Positions 13,591-13,662 of a DNA stretch of 13,662 bases are shown here, piece after piece. This DNA is from Planctomycetaceae bacterium (GTDB lineage Bacteria > Planctomycetota > Planctomycetia > Pirellulales > Thermoguttaceae): positions 1 to 13,662 of the forward strand of contig JAITDV010000606.1 of the NCBI GenBank assembly GCA_031282385.1, in the 5' to 3' direction. Within the stretch, counting starts at the first letter, position 1; each line of letters opens with the position of its first letter. The notes below the pieces were generated by a model. It worked only from the letters and a program-made list of their open reading frames with translations. It had not been told where the DNA came from and did not search any database. The translations under genes and the position numbers were made by a program.

Positions 13591-13662
13591 GTATTGTCCT
13601 TTCGTAGTTAGTAATTGCACAGATGAGAGTTGTACGGAGAGTGTGTCTGTTACGTCGGTTTC

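Larger units (their letters stand above)
13426..13662. other. Right-edge region, no supported gene
   Basis: No gene can be supported here. Short open frames reach the right edge on the minus strand, one of about 35 codons ending near 13555, but a run of that length is expected by chance and none looks like a known family. Visible structure is limited to the REP-like hairpin and a possible terminator, listed separately. Confidence 0.5.

Noticed and set aside
13480..13662. Partial gene or insertion sequence at the right edge
   Set aside because: Open frames of 35-48 codons occur but run through the REP-like hairpin or have no recognisable family; not supportable.
1..13662. tRNA or rRNA genes
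   Set aside because: No cloverleaf with a conserved T-loop sequence and no rRNA-like segment was seen by eye; a tRNA scan would be decisive.

Overview
The window looks like chromosome of a planctomycete (phylum Planctomycetota, perhaps Pirellulales, possibly a low-GC host-associated lineage). Three things point there. The flagellin is very long, with planctomycete-style termini. A zinc-ribbon/membrane/WD40/Sel1 fusion protein is present. The phage head proteins resemble, from memory, the capsid, cement and protease/scaffold sets found in planctomycete prophages. This placement is recognition-based; no database search was possible. The standard code with TGA as stop fits: the flagellin ends in TGA.

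Positions 1-5780, minus strand: a phage-derived structural cassette, transcribed right to left. Its upstream end is a wreck. A reading frame joins a piece of a terminase large subunit to a piece of a portal protein, and overlaps out of frame the C-terminal half of a prohead protease. The protease piece is fused to a scaffold that has its own internal start. After this come an intact-looking major capsid protein, a capsid cement/decoration protein, two unidentified proteins, a papain-like cysteine peptidase-like protein, a 66-residue protein and the first 21 residues of a tail-assembly-chaperone-like protein running off the left edge. DNA packaging and portal functions are lost while shell genes remain, so this is a decaying prophage or a domesticated capsid module. 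Several genes share the leader AAGGAG plus an A/T spacer.

Positions 5783-9802: a 620-base leader with no supported gene, then one 1131-codon flagellin gene on the plus strand. It has normal N- and C-terminal polymerisation domains and about 880 residues of surface-exposed insertion built from degenerate modules. A 17-bp direct repeat brackets the gene.

Positions 9887-13220, minus strand: a small secreted Sel1-like gene with a TGA in its signal peptide, a 650-base non-coding tract holding three successive long inverted repeats, the 585-residue zinc-ribbon/TM/WD40/Sel1 gene, and an unidentified 180-residue gene. The two Sel1-type genes share a 55-bp upstream block (one mismatch) made of TTAACC units every 7-8 bp.

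Two elements with related terminal inverted repeats (1445-1665 and 13318-13425) look like members of one MITE/REP-like family. Each abuts a gene end, and the second seems to have removed the start of the 180-residue gene. The right edge (13426-13662) has a REP-like hairpin, a possible terminator and no supported gene.
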